NCBI GenBank assembly: GCA_003506435.1
Contig: DOAQ01000045.1
Coordinates: 1-31,957, forward strand
DNA length: 31,957 nucleotides
Source of the DNA: Prolixibacteraceae bacterium
GTDB taxonomy: Bacteria > Bacteroidota > Bacteroidia > Bacteroidales > Prolixibacteraceae
Reading direction: 5' to 3'
Below the pieces are notes generated by a model, which worked only from the letters and a program-made list of their open reading frames with translations, did no database searches and was not told the origin of the DNA. The position numbers and the translations under genes were made by a program. Of the stretch, positions 1 to 8,036 are shown piece after piece (position 1 is the stretch's first letter; every line of letters starts with the position of its first letter).

Positions 1-677
1 ACAAAGAATACGGATTTACTTGTCCATAAAGCAAACTGATGGTAATAGTTGTAGGCCCGGTCGAAAACAACCATACAGTACGAGATCAGCTCCAGTTCCT
101 TCAAAAAGTTTTTGTCGTGTACTTTGGCTTCCGTTATTTTAATAAACCGTCCAACCGACTGTACAGCATCGATGAGCATATGAACCTTTAGCCCGCCTTT
201 CTTTTTGCCATCATTCTTGGGATTGCGCCCAACTCCTTTCAGAATGTCACTGAATAAACGGATAGTGGTGGAATCAATAAGTAATACTTCTTTAAAGGTG
301 AGCCCAAATGTCCGGCTGTCCGACAAAAAACTTTGATAATGGCGTACCAAACTAAAATATACATCTTCAAAGAACTTACTGTCCCGGTTCCGCATCCCAT
401 CGCAGGCGGTGCTTTTGGCCGGGGCCTTCTCAAGTCCCAGAAGGTTCAGCTTTCCGCTCATTGCACGCAGCCTCTCACAAATCTCGGTCATCGAATCGCA
501 GCGGCTAAAGATGCCGAAAAGAACAGTTGTCAACTGTGTTTTTGCCTTAAAGGCTTTATAATAATAGTCGGCGTTGTGCTTCTTTACCAAATTGGGTAAA
601 TTGATCTCGTCAATCAAATTTATAACCTGTTTGAAGATCGGCTGTCCGACAAATTTTATTTCCGTATTTTTGCCCAT
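1..677 (-). CDS. IS4-type transposase, N-terminal 225 residues, runs off the left edge
   Basis: Reading the minus strand from an ATG at 677 gives an uninterrupted frame to the window edge, so the C-terminal part lies outside. The protein starts MGKNTEIKFVGQPIFKQ. It carries a helical N-terminal region followed by the first catalytic segment of a DDE transposase, with the first acidic residue in LLIDSTTIRLF. This is followed by a basic GGLKVHMLIDA stretch and the second catalytic region VVFDRAYNYY, an Asp in the typical D-x-A-Y context. These are hallmarks of the IS4 group of cut-and-paste transposases that are common in Bacteroidota. The frame is intact as far as visible, so the element may be active. 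The next 80-160 bp should contain one IS end, but the partner end is outside the window, so the terminal inverted repeat cannot be defined. Confidence 0.85.
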   Translation of the reverse strand, partial: MGKNTEIKFVGQPIFKQVINLIDEINLPNLVKKHNADYYYKAFKAKTQLTTVLFGIFSRCDSMTEICERLRAMSGKLNLLGLEKAPAKSTACDGMRNRDSKFFEDVYFSLVRHYQSFLSDSRTFGLTFKEVLLIDSTTIRLFSDILKGVGRNPKNDGKKKGGLKVHMLIDAVQSVGRFIKITEAKVHDKNFLKELELISYCMVVFDRAYNYYHQFALWTSKSVFF

Positions 678-839
678 GTTGTGGTCTTATTGCAAAACAA
701 ACTTACACATGGGGCCAAACCTTCGGGGAGTAACCCCAACTTTTAATTTATTCCTCGTTTAGTAGTGACAAAAAATAAAGAAGCTGTTTCTTCTGTAATT
801 TTTTCTATTTTTACTCACCAAAGTTCAAAACGCCTGCTC
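678..839. other. IS end region and kinase leader
   Basis: This non-coding stretch lies between the transposase ATG and the preferred kinase ATG. It should contain the terminal inverted repeat of the IS. A short GGGG-AGTAA-CCCC stem-loop at 725-737 may be part of that end. No exact TAnnTTTG promoter for the downstream kinase is visible here, which is compatible with its native promoter having been displaced by the insertion. Confidence 0.4.
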
Positions 840-2927
840 ATGGTAAAACCTTCGGCATATCTGTTATTTTCACTTGCCCTGATTATTCTGGTGTACCAGT
901 ATTCCTTTTCATATACCCCATCCGGAAGAAAAATATATTTTGAAGATGCGACTATCGACACCCTGAAATTCAGAAATGATCTAAAAAAATTCAGCGAGCT
1001 AAACAAAACAAATTTCGATAGTTTGTTGTACGAATGCCACAACTTAATGAAACAATCGAAAAAGATCAATCTTGAATGGGGGCTTTTTATTGCAAATTTT
1101 GAAATTTCGTATGCACATTTAAAACTTGGATCTATTGATTCGGCAATGTATTATGCCAATGAAACATTAAAAATTGCTGAATTGAATACTGCGCCCGAGT
1201 GGCTGGCAAATAGCCATAAACGGCTTGGATCGTGCTATCAGGCCAAAGGTGATTACGAAAATGCCATGCTGCATTTTATTGAAGCTGAAAAAATTGCCCG
1301 TGATAATAAACTGAACCATCTTATCATTGATATTTTAAACTACAAGGGGAACACCTTCCTTTTAATGAAAGATTACCCATCCGCTCTCCAACATTTTCAT
1401 TCCATATCGGAAGAATATGCAGATTCGTTATCCGCTTTTGACAGGTTCAGGGTAACCAACAGCATTGCCAATGTTTATTACGATCAGAATTTATATGACA
1501 AAGCTTTTGAGTATTTTCAGAAGGCAAAAATATACGCGCTGGAAACAGGTGATTCAATCCATATCGCGTTGATCGATCAAAATCTGGGGAATGTATTTTT
1601 ACAGCAAAACCGGCTAGATGAGGCAGAGGCATATATTAATAAGGCAATTCTTTACTTTAAAAAGGTAAATGATAAGGTGACCCTGGAATTGTTGTTTCGG
1701 ACCACGGGAAGTATCCAATGCAGAAAAGGGAATTATGATAATGCAGAAAAAAACTTCATCCGGTCTGTACAATTATCCCGCCAATTAAAAAATTTCCGTT
1801 TGTTGTCGATCAATTATCACAATCTGGCCTCCAATTTTAATTCGTGGAGATCAAAAGAACCTCGTCGACTTGAATTATTTGAAAAAGAAAATGCATGTCT
1901 ACGCCTGGAAATAGCATGTAAGGATAGCCTTTATGACAAGGAAACAACCAAAACAATACACGAACTTGAACGGAAATACGAAACAGAAAAAAAGAATACC
2001 CAAATAGCTTTACTTGAAAAAGAAACCGAGGCACAAAAAACCAGGCAAATGTTCATGTTTGCCGGAATGGGCATACTGATATTAATGATGGGCATACTGG
2101 TTGTATTATTTCAATATGTGAGAAAAGCTAATCGTATGTTGCTTCATAAAAATCACCGGATTGAATCGCAAAAGGAGCAAATCCAGGTTCAAAACAAACT
2201 GCTTGAAGTTTCAGTAAATACCCAAAATAAACTTTTCAATATTGTTGCCCACGATTTGCGGAGCCCGCTTGCTTCCATCTCGAATATCGGGGTACTTTTA
2301 AAAATGGCTTTCGAAAGAAAAGATGATAAAATGTTGGAAGAACTGATAGGAAAACTTACCCAGCGGAACGATCAGGTACTTCAACTGACCGATAATCTCT
2401 TGAACTGGGCCAGCAGCCAGTCCGGAAAAATGAGGTTCATTCCCGGCAGGTTCAATCTGAAAACCATCCTTCATGAAACAATTTCCGTATTTGAAGAAAA
2501 CCTGATCCAGAAAAATATTAGACTTGAAGTTGAAATTCCCGACAACATTGACATTTTTGTGGATAATACCACCATCAAAACGGTTTTCCGTAATTTAATA
2601 AACAATGCAGTAAAATTTACCCATATTGGGGGAATGATAGCCATTCGCCACCAGATAAATGATAAAAAAGTTATCGTTCAGGTATCAGACAATGGCATTG
2701 GTATTCCTGAATACATCCGGAATGTTATTTTTGATGTTACCGACAAAAAACAACAAACAGGTACTTCGGGTGAAAAAAGTACAGGACTTGGCCTGGTGGT
2801 CTGCAAAGAGTTTGTGGAACGCAACAATGGTCGTATATGGCTTGAAAGTACCGAAGGAAAGGGAAGCAATTTCTACGTTTCACTCCCTTGTTATATCCAT
2901 GATACCGAATTGTACCCCGAATCCTGA
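840..2927 (+). CDS. TPR-domain sensor histidine kinase (orphan)
   Basis: Membrane sensor kinase of 695 residues if started at the ATG at 840. A GTG at 765 would add 25 residues, but the 840 start places a hydrophobic signal or anchor segment at the very N-terminus. A long region of helical TPR-like repeats follows (roughly residues 55-340, for example AKGDYENAMLHFIEAEKIA and YDKAFEYFQKAKIYA), then a coiled coil and a transmembrane helix at about 403-426. The kinase core follows: H-box VAHDLRSPL with the phospho-accepting His near 471, N-box NLINNAVKF near 585, G1 DNGIG near 617 and G2 GLGLV near 649. There is no receiver domain. The TPR array probably sits in the periplasm as the sensing part, as in other Bacteroidota TPR kinases. 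No response regulator gene is adjacent, so the partner is unknown. The IS immediately upstream may affect its expression. Confidence 0.9.
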   Translation: MVKPSAYLLFSLALIILVYQYSFSYTPSGRKIYFEDATIDTLKFRNDLKKFSELNKTNFDSLLYECHNLMKQSKKINLEWGLFIANFEISYAHLKLGSIDSAMYYANETLKIAELNTAPEWLANSHKRLGSCYQAKGDYENAMLHFIEAEKIARDNKLNHLIIDILNYKGNTFLLMKDYPSALQHFHSISEEYADSLSAFDRFRVTNSIANVYYDQNLYDKAFEYFQKAKIYALETGDSIHIALIDQNLGNVFLQQNRLDEAEAYINKAILYFKKVNDKVTLELLFRTTGSIQCRKGNYDNAEKNFIRSVQLSRQLKNFRLLSINYHNLASNFNSWRSKEPRRLELFEKENACLRLEIACKDSLYDKETTKTIHELERKYETEKKNTQIALLEKETEAQKTRQMFMFAGMGILILMMGILVVLFQYVRKANRMLLHKNHRIESQKEQIQVQNKLLEVSVNTQNKLFNIVAHDLRSPLASISNIGVLLKMAFERKDDKMLEELIGKLTQRNDQVLQLTDNLLNWASSQSGKMRFIPGRFNLKTILHETISVFEENLIQKNIRLEVEIPDNIDIFVDNTTIKTVFRNLINNAVKFTHIGGMIAIRHQINDKKVIVQVSDNGIGIPEYIRNVIFDVTDKKQQTGTSGEKSTGLGLVVCKEFVERNNGRIWLESTEGKGSNFYVSLPCYIHDTELYPES

Positions 2928-2952
2928 TTTTCCGATTCTCTTTCAACTGACT

Positions 2953-2964
2953 TCCGGTACCGGA
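2953..2964. repeat. 12-bp perfect palindrome upstream of uup
   Basis: The sequence TCCGGTACCGGA is a perfect palindrome between the kinase stop and the uup promoter. It could be a binding site for a dimeric regulator, or a chance occurrence. It has no T-tract, so it is not a good terminator. Confidence 0.3.
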
Positions 2965-3013
2965 TATATTTATCTGTCAGTTCTTGCCAATCATCCGGTT
3001 TGCCGATATTTGT

Positions 3014-3021
3014 TACTTTTG
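3014..3021 (+). promoter_or_regulatory. TAnnTTTG -7 element for uup
   Basis: TACTTTTG matches the Bacteroidota -7 consensus TAnnTTTG exactly and lies 14 bp before the ATG at 3036. A transcription start just downstream would exclude a TTG start codon at 3000 and favour the ATG. No well-spaced -33 TTG was found. Confidence 0.4.
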
Positions 3022-3035
3022 CCAAAAATTTTACG

Positions 3036-4898
3036 ATGATCCCATATTTGCAGGCTGAAAATTTATCGAAACGTTATGGCGATTTGGTACTGTTCGAAAA
3101 TATATCTTTTACCATTTTTCAGAAACAAAAAGTCGCATTGATAGCCAAAAATGGCGTTGGAAAAACATCGCTGATGGAACTGCTTGCCGGTAACGACAGT
3201 CCGGATGCAGGTAAAATCACCATTACCAGCGGACTGAAAGTAGGCTACCTCAAACAAAACCAGGATTGGAACTATAAATCAACCGTATTCGACGAAGTGT
3301 TCCGTTCGAATAACGAGAAACTGCAAATAATCAGCCAGTTCGAAGAAGCGGTTTTACATGAAGACAAAGAAGCTATTTCACGATATTCCGAATTGATGGA
3401 CAAGCACCAGTCATGGGATGCTGAAGTAAAAGTAAAACAAATACTTACCCAGTTAAAAATCACCGAATACGATCAGAAAATAGGAGAACTTTCGGGTGGG
3501 CAGCAAAAGCGGATTGCACTGGCGAATGTGCTTATTAATGAGCCCGACATCCTGCTGCTCGACGAACCAACCAACCATCTCGACCTGGAAATGATCGAAT
3601 GGCTGGAAAATTATCTCGAAAAAACCAACTGTACCTTGTTCATGGTTACCCACGACCGCTATTTTCTCGACCGTATTTGCGATGAGGTTTTAGAAATGGA
3701 TTCCAATTCGATATATCGTTACAAAGGCAATTATTCCTGGTTTCTGGAAAAACGTGCAGAACGAATGGAAATGCTTCAGGCTGGCGTCGATAAAGCGAAA
3801 AACCTATTGCGCACTGAACTCGAATGGGCGCGGCGAATGCCCAAGGCACGCGGACACAAAGCAAAATACCGTATGGATCAGGTGGAAGAGCTCAAATCGG
3901 CAGCCTCGCTCAACCTGAAATCAAAAGAACTGGAACTGGGTTTTCAGTCGGCGCGGACGGGAAAAAAAATCATCGATATCGACAACATCAGTAAAAGCTT
4001 TGGCGATTTAAAACTGATTGAAGATTTCAGTTACAAGTTTGCCCGATACGAAAAGGTTGGCATTATCGGCAAAAACGGGACCGGAAAATCTACGTTTCTA
4101 AACCTGCTCACCGGTTTTCTTCAACCCGACAAAGGTATAATTGAAGTGGGGCAAACTATCCGCATTGGTTATTATCAGCAGGAAGGGATAAACTTTAACC
4201 CAAGCGAGAAAGTCCTCGATGTAGTTAAAAAGATTGCCGAAGTAGTGAATTTCGACAATGGAAAAAGTTTCACTGCTTCTCAGTTGCTGACCTATTTTCT
4301 ATTTCCTCCCGAAGTTCAGTACAACCTGATTGAAAAGTTAAGCGGAGGCGAAAAACGGAGGTTGTACCTCTGTACTGTGCTGATGCAAAATCCGAATTTT
4401 CTGATCCTCGACGAGCCAACCAACGACCTCGATATCATGACACTGAATGTGCTCGAAGAGTATCTGGCTGGATTCAATGGTTCGGTGATCATTGTTTCGC
4501 ACGACCGGTATTTTATGGATAAAATCGTCGACCACCTGTTTGTGTTCGAAGGAAACGGGACCATCAAAGATTTTCCGGGAAGTTATACCCATTTCAGAAA
4601 TAAACAAATAGACGACGAGCAAAAAGAAAAGGCAAGCATTGCTCCAATTCCTTTAGAAAACAAGGAAAGACTTAAGAACCGTGTGCAAAAACTCAGTTAC
4701 AGCGAGAAGCAGGAATTTGAAAAACTGGGAACTGAAATTTCAGCTCTCGAAAATGAAAAGAAAGAAATTGAAACGGCCTTAAACTCAGGCGAATTATCGA
4801 ATGATGAATTACTTCGACAATCGCAGCGCTTTGCCGAAATTTCAGAAATTCTGGATGAAAAAGAAATGCGCTGGCTTGAACTAAGCGAAAAATTATGA
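3036..4898 (+). CDS. uup: ABC-F family ATPase, Uup type
   Basis: Soluble protein of 620 residues with two ABC ATPase domains and no membrane part, as in the ABC-F family of ribosome-associated factors. Domain 1 has Walker A AKNGVGKTS (about 37), signature LSGGQQKR (about 152), Walker B LLLDEPTNHLD (about 173) and H-loop VTHDRYFLD. Domain 2 has GKNGTGKS (about 345), LSGGEKRR (about 435), LILDEPTNDLD and VSHDRYFMD. The inter-domain linker is rich in Arg/Lys, as in ribosome-binding members. The last 75 residues form a charged coiled coil starting KNRVQKLSYSEKQEFEKL, typical of Uup rather than EttA. The Walker A has Ala in place of the first Gly of the usual GxxGxGK motif, which is tolerated in relatives. 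The ATG at 3036 is preferred over a TTG at 3000 because of the promoter position. Confidence 0.92.
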   Translation: MIPYLQAENLSKRYGDLVLFENISFTIFQKQKVALIAKNGVGKTSLMELLAGNDSPDAGKITITSGLKVGYLKQNQDWNYKSTVFDEVFRSNNEKLQIISQFEEAVLHEDKEAISRYSELMDKHQSWDAEVKVKQILTQLKITEYDQKIGELSGGQQKRIALANVLINEPDILLLDEPTNHLDLEMIEWLENYLEKTNCTLFMVTHDRYFLDRICDEVLEMDSNSIYRYKGNYSWFLEKRAERMEMLQAGVDKAKNLLRTELEWARRMPKARGHKAKYRMDQVEELKSAASLNLKSKELELGFQSARTGKKIIDIDNISKSFGDLKLIEDFSYKFARYEKVGIIGKNGTGKSTFLNLLTGFLQPDKGIIEVGQTIRIGYYQQEGINFNPSEKVLDVVKKIAEVVNFDNGKSFTASQLLTYFLFPPEVQYNLIEKLSGGEKRRLYLCTVLMQNPNFLILDEPTNDLDIMTLNVLEEYLAGFNGSVIIVSHDRYFMDKIVDHLFVFEGNGTIKDFPGSYTHFRNKQIDDEQKEKASIAPIPLENKERLKNRVQKLSYSEKQEFEKLGTEISALENEKKEIETALNSGELSNDELLRQSQRFAEISEILDEKEMRWLELSEKL

Positions 4899-4900
4899 CA

Positions 4901-4926
4901 TAAAAAAAGCCTCACAATTGTGAGGC
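4901..4926 (-). terminator. Intrinsic terminator of the cold-shock gene
   Basis: A perfect 7-bp stem (GCCTCAC/GTGAGGC, positions 4909-4926) with an AATT loop is followed on the minus strand by a run of seven T (4902-4908 read as A on the plus strand). It sits 28 bp after the cold-shock stop codon and 11 bp after the uup stop codon. It is therefore a strong terminator for the minus-strand gene. On the plus strand the stem is followed only by a weak T-rich stretch. Confidence 0.88.
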
Positions 4927-4953
4927 CCAAAATTTTAAATGTTCAAAATATTA

Positions 4954-5145
4954 TTAAGCTATTCTAACATTGACTGCATTTAAACCTTTTCTTCCTTCTT
5001 CCAGATCAAAAGTCACTTCGTCGTTCTCTCTGATACTGTCTTTAAGACCATTCGAATGCACAAAATATTCTTTTGTTGAATCTGCATCTTTAATAAATCC
5101 GAATCCTTTTGATTCGTTGAAAAATTTTACTGTTCCTTTATTCAT
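4954..5145 (-). CDS. Cold-shock domain protein (CspA family)
   Basis: This 63-residue single-domain protein starts MNKGTVKFFNESKGFGFI. It carries RNP1 (KGFGFI, residues about 13-18) and an RNP2-like YFVHSNGL, the two nucleic-acid-binding strands of the OB-fold cold-shock domain. Family members bind single-stranded RNA or DNA and melt RNA secondary structure. The frame can be extended upstream to 5172, but the extra nine residues do not belong to the domain, so the ATG at 5145 is chosen. It is a single gene with its own terminator. The leader has only a near-match to TAnnTTTG (TACCTTG on the minus strand). The RNP2 motif has Ser-Asn where the classical protein has Phe-Ser, a variation common in Bacteroidota. 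Confidence 0.93.
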   Translation of the reverse strand: MNKGTVKFFNESKGFGFIKDADSTKEYFVHSNGLKDSIRENDEVTFDLEEGRKGLNAVNVRIA

Positions 5146-5259
5146 GATATAAATATAAATTAATGGGCGCAAGGTACGTTTAATTATCGAGATATTAACT
5201 TTTTACAAAAGATTACTAAAAAAATTCTTTTCTGTGTTAAATTACCCCGACAATTTTCC

Positions 5260-6114
5260 TTATTTCTTGTCAATCGGAACAATCCCGGCCATTTCCCCGA
5301 TAATATTAACCAGTTCAGTCCCGGTTGGAATTACAATTTTCGCGTTTTTTTCGAGCGATACTTCCACTGCTTCCAGTTTCCGCAATAGTTGCGCATTTCC
5401 AACGAAATATTTATCAGCCGCTTCATTCACCAGTTTAATGGCTTCGGCTTCCCCTTCAGCATGTAATATTTTCGATTGTTTGAAACCTTCAGCTTCTTTT
5501 ATTTTTGCTCGTTTTACCCCATCAGCAACCGTTTCGGCAGCCGTAGCAGAATCAATCGCAGCAATTTTTTCATTTTCAGCTTTTACCACCTTGTTCATGG
5601 TTTCCTGAACATCTTTCGGCGGATCGATTTCTTTTAACTCGGTGCGTACAATTTCAATTCCCCAGCTTTGGGTTTCGTTATGAAGTGTTTTATACAAGTC
5701 GGAATTGATCTTTCCTCTTTCGCTATTGGCCGATTTAAGCGTGAGCGTACCAATGATATTACGAAGAGTGGTGCGGGCAAGATTTACGATCTGCCATTTG
5801 TAATTATTCACATTGTAAATCGAACCTTTAACGCTCTCTTCATCTGACTTCACCCGGAAATACACCTGGGCATCAACACTGGCATTCAGATTATCGTTTG
5901 TAATAATTTCCTGAGGTTCGGCATCTACCATTTGCTCGGTAACATTTACCATGAACAACCTGTCGATTACCGGAATAATCCAGTGAAAACCGGGATTTGC
6001 AAAATGCTTATACTTTCCAAGCCGCTCGATCAAACCTCGCTGGGTTGGCCGTACAATTCGTATTCCTGCCAAAAATATAACTACAACAGGAATTAGTAAG
6101 TACAAATAGTTCAT
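5260..6114 (-). CDS. SPFH/band 7 (stomatin/paraslipin-like) membrane protein
   Basis: Protein of 284 residues. It has one N-terminal transmembrane helix (about residues 2-18), then the SPFH domain with the characteristic start RPTQRGLIERLGKYKHFANPGFHW and EPQEIITNDNLNASVDAQVYFRV; together these span about 24-200. An Ala/Glu-rich coiled coil follows (about 170-245: EAEGFKQSKILHAEGEAEA) that drives oligomerisation. Family members form large ring assemblies on the membrane and act in membrane organisation or protease control. In many bacteria such genes sit beside an NfeD protein. Here no NfeD gene is present and the upstream partner is a CsbD-like small protein 26 bp away on the same strand, suggesting a two-gene operon. 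Confidence 0.9.
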   Translation of the reverse strand: MNYLYLLIPVVVIFLAGIRIVRPTQRGLIERLGKYKHFANPGFHWIIPVIDRLFMVNVTEQMVDAEPQEIITNDNLNASVDAQVYFRVKSDEESVKGSIYNVNNYKWQIVNLARTTLRNIIGTLTLKSANSERGKINSDLYKTLHNETQSWGIEIVRTELKEIDPPKDVQETMNKVVKAENEKIAAIDSATAAETVADGVKRAKIKEAEGFKQSKILHAEGEAEAIKLVNEAADKYFVGNAQLLRKLEAVEVSLEKNAKIVIPTGTELVNIIGEMAGIVPIDKK

Positions 6115-6140
6115 TTTGATTTTCTTTCTTTTTTTGAGTA

Positions 6141-6347
6141 TTAATAATTAGAAGATTCAGATGTGTATTTTTCAAGAATTGCTTCCAGTTCTCTCTTTGT
6201 TTTCAGTAGTTTAATCGACAAAATGCTTAGCATATCCTCTTTCGAACCATCTCTCCAGAACAAGTCGGCTTCTGTCAATTGCGGATATTCTTTTTTCAAA
6301 TCCATTTTAATGTTATTCCAATAAACCATATCAAATTCTTGTGTCAT
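6141..6347 (-). CDS. Small CsbD-like protein
   Basis: Charged soluble protein of 68 residues with no signal peptide. The core YWNNIKMDLKKEYPQLTEAD, followed by KEDMLSILSIKLLKTKRELEAIL, resembles the two- to three-helix CsbD stress-protein fold (W-x-x-I-K-x-x-L-K ... L-T-x-x-D-L ... K-x-x-x-E-L). That assignment rests on pattern only. It precedes the SPFH gene by 26 bp on the same strand, so the two are probably co-transcribed and may respond to membrane or general stress together. A second in-frame Met at residue 7 is a possible alternative start. Confidence 0.6.
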   Translation of the reverse strand: MTQEFDMVYWNNIKMDLKKEYPQLTEADLFWRDGSKEDMLSILSIKLLKTKRELEAILEKYTSESSNY

Positions 6348-6743
6348 TTTATAATATTTTAGTGAATAAATCGAATAATAGTATTGCCAGTATAGCCCAA
6401 CTATAAAACAGTGATTTTCAGAGAAAAAAAAGGCTTGTGCAAAAAAGTGTAGATAAAAGTTTTGAGAGTCAGGTAATCAATATTTGGGGTGAAAGTACGA
6501 TTAAATATCCGTGAAATCATTATACAATTAATTATAAAAGTTACATTATTCACACATCGTCCTGTAAAAACGGGAAAAGCAAGATTTCCCGGACAAAATT
6601 CAGGCGGTATCTTAACTGAGTATTAGCTTTTCCCTAATAAGCCAAATAAAAAGCATGATTACCAGATTTTTAGCTTATATTTAAACTTTCGTAAACATTA
6701 TCAGGGAATTAAATGTTTCCATAAATTGAAAGGAATAATCGTA
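6348..6743. other. 396-bp intergenic region between divergent small genes
   Basis: AT-rich non-coding stretch between the CsbD-like gene (minus) and a 52-codon ORF (plus). It should hold both promoters, but no exact TAnnTTTG is visible. It contains an inverted repeat, GGGAAAAGC (6572-6580) with GCTTTTCCC (6626-6634), separated by 45 bp, which could form a long-looped hairpin or bind a regulator. I see no RNA gene that I can name. Confidence 0.4.
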
Positions 6744-6902
6744 ATGAGTGAAAAAAAGCAAAATGAAATTAAATCTGTCGATCTAACAAAGTTACAGGAA
6801 GTTATTATCGATAGCCGCACAAGAATATACATTGCAATCAATGCTGATCCGGAAGAAGCCAGAAGCCGTTATTTGGAAAGAGTTGGCTATAAAAAATTGT
6901 AA
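6744..6902 (+). CDS. Small 52-residue protein of unknown function
   Basis: ATG at 6744 to TAA at 6900-6902, preceded by an AGGA ribosome-binding-like sequence seven bases upstream. The product starts MSEKKQNEIKSVDLTKLQEV and ends in DPEEARSRYLERVGYKKL. It is highly charged, soluble and has no Cys. The composition (amphipathic Lys/Glu helix, then a short hydrophobic IYIAI strand, then a Glu/Arg helix) looks like a genuine small protein rather than random translation. I do not recognise the family. It stands alone, 115 bp before the HMA gene on the same strand. Confidence 0.55.
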   Translation: MSEKKQNEIKSVDLTKLQEVIIDSRTRIYIAINADPEEARSRYLERVGYKKL

Positions 6903-7017
6903 TATCTCCGGTTCTGACGGTCAAATTAGTCCAATGTAATATTCAGTTTGAAAGATTTTTCAATATGCGATGAAGGTTTTTTTCTTATAAAATACGGGAT
7001 TTAAAATTGACAATACA

Positions 7018-7350
7018 ATGAAAACAAAAGTTTTAAGCTTGATTTCGGTTTTTCTTTTAGCGACGACAGCTATTTTTGCAGGCAATACTAAAACCGAAAA
7101 ATTCAAGGTCTATGGTAACTGCGATATGTGTGAAGAACGTATCGAAAAAGCAATAAAAGCCATGGATGGTGTCACCAAAGCCGACTGGTACAAAGAAACC
7201 AAAATGCTAAAAGTTACCTTCGACGAATCGAAAGTAAAACTTGATGACATCCACAAAGAACTTGCTAAGGTTGGCCACGACACCGATAAGGTTAAAGCCG
7301 ACGACAAAGTTTACAATGCGCTGCACGAATGTTGCAAATATCGGAAATAA
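7018..7350 (+). CDS. Exported heavy-metal-associated (HMA) domain protein
   Basis: Protein of 110 residues. An N-terminal signal peptide (about 1-21, ending in AIFAG) is followed by an HMA fold (about 26-95) with the metal-binding loop GNCDMCEERIEKA, a CxxC motif. The betaalphabeta pattern continues with MDGVTKADWYKETKMLKVTF. A second Cys pair lies near the C-terminus (HECCKYRK), which is unusual and could add a ligand site or a disulphide. The protein probably binds soft metal ions such as Cu(I) or Zn(II) in the periplasm. The CDF exporter gene starts 53 bp downstream on the same strand, so the pair may form a metal-handling operon. The metal cannot be told from sequence. Confidence 0.85.
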   Translation: MKTKVLSLISVFLLATTAIFAGNTKTEKFKVYGNCDMCEERIEKAIKAMDGVTKADWYKETKMLKVTFDESKVKLDDIHKELAKVGHDTDKVKADDKVYNALHECCKYRK

Positions 7351-7403
7351 TAGTTTTTCAGCCTTATAAATAATCCCTTTAGGGTTGTCTGTTTTATGAA
7401 ACT

Positions 7404-8036
7404 ATGGGGTACGTGAATTACGAAAAAAAGACAAGATGGGTCGTATTACTTACGGCAGTAACCATGATTGTTGAAATCATATTCGGGATCACTTCCGGTT
7501 CAATGGCGCTGCTCGCCGACGGAATTCACATGGGTTCGCATGTTCTTGCAATTGGACTGAGCTGGTTGGCCTATATTTTTGTGAGACGCCTCGAAAAAAA
7601 TAAAAAATTTACCGGTAATACTGAAAAGATACTTTCTCTTTCGGGCTACAGCAGTGGTTTAATGTTGCTGATATTTTCTTTTGTAATATTGGTTGAAGCT
7701 GCCTCCCGGGTATTTAACCCGGTTGAAATTGTGTATAAAGATGCCATTTGGGTAGCAACAATCGGGCTTATGGTGAATATTATCAGCGCTGTAATTCTTC
7801 ACCATGACCACGATCACTCCGATCACAACATACAAGCTGCTTATCTGCATGTACTTGCCGATTCGCTAACAAGCCTTTCCGCAATACTGGGGTTGACTGC
7901 TGCCCTGATTTGGGGAATTCCGTTTATCGATATTATTGCGGCTTTTATCAGCTCGCTGGTAATTATTAAATGGTCGGTCGGGTTACTGAAAGATTCCGGA
8001 AAAATATTACTGGATATAAAATCAGACAAACCCTAA
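7404..8036 (+). CDS. CDF-family metal cation exporter, DmeF-like, lacking the C-terminal domain
   Basis: Membrane protein of 210 residues with about six transmembrane helices. Metal-site motifs are LLADGIHMGSHV in TM2 and LHVLADSLTSL in TM5, matching the H/D pattern of cation diffusion facilitators and closest to the Co/Ni-type DmeF subgroup. A His/Asp-rich loop HHDHDHSDH between TM4 and TM5 is a likely metal-binding segment. CDF proteins usually have about 300 residues with a cytoplasmic ferredoxin-like domain. Here the frame stops just after TM6 (LLKDSGKILLDIKSDKP). I found no recognisable continuation of that domain in any frame of the following 200 bp. It could be a naturally short member or an old truncation. 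Confidence 0.85.
   Translation: MGYVNYEKKTRWVVLLTAVTMIVEIIFGITSGSMALLADGIHMGSHVLAIGLSWLAYIFVRRLEKNKKFTGNTEKILSLSGYSSGLMLLIFSFVILVEAASRVFNPVEIVYKDAIWVATIGLMVNIISAVILHHDHDHSDHNIQAAYLHVLADSLTSLSAILGLTAALIWGIPFIDIIAAFISSLVIIKWSVGLLKDSGKILLDIKSDKP

Noticed and set aside
3000..3035. A TTG start extending Uup by 12 residues.
   Set aside because: The added segment overlaps an exact TAnnTTTG element and does not resemble the usual ABC-F N-terminus.
2659..3039. A 126-codon frame across the end of the kinase gene.
   Set aside because: It is an out-of-frame shadow of the kinase catalytic domain, whose G1 and G2 motifs are clear in the main frame.
7351..7403. Small CCCT-TT-AGGG hairpin between the HMA and CDF genes as a terminator.
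   Set aside because: The stem is only four base pairs without a T-run, so it would not separate the two genes.
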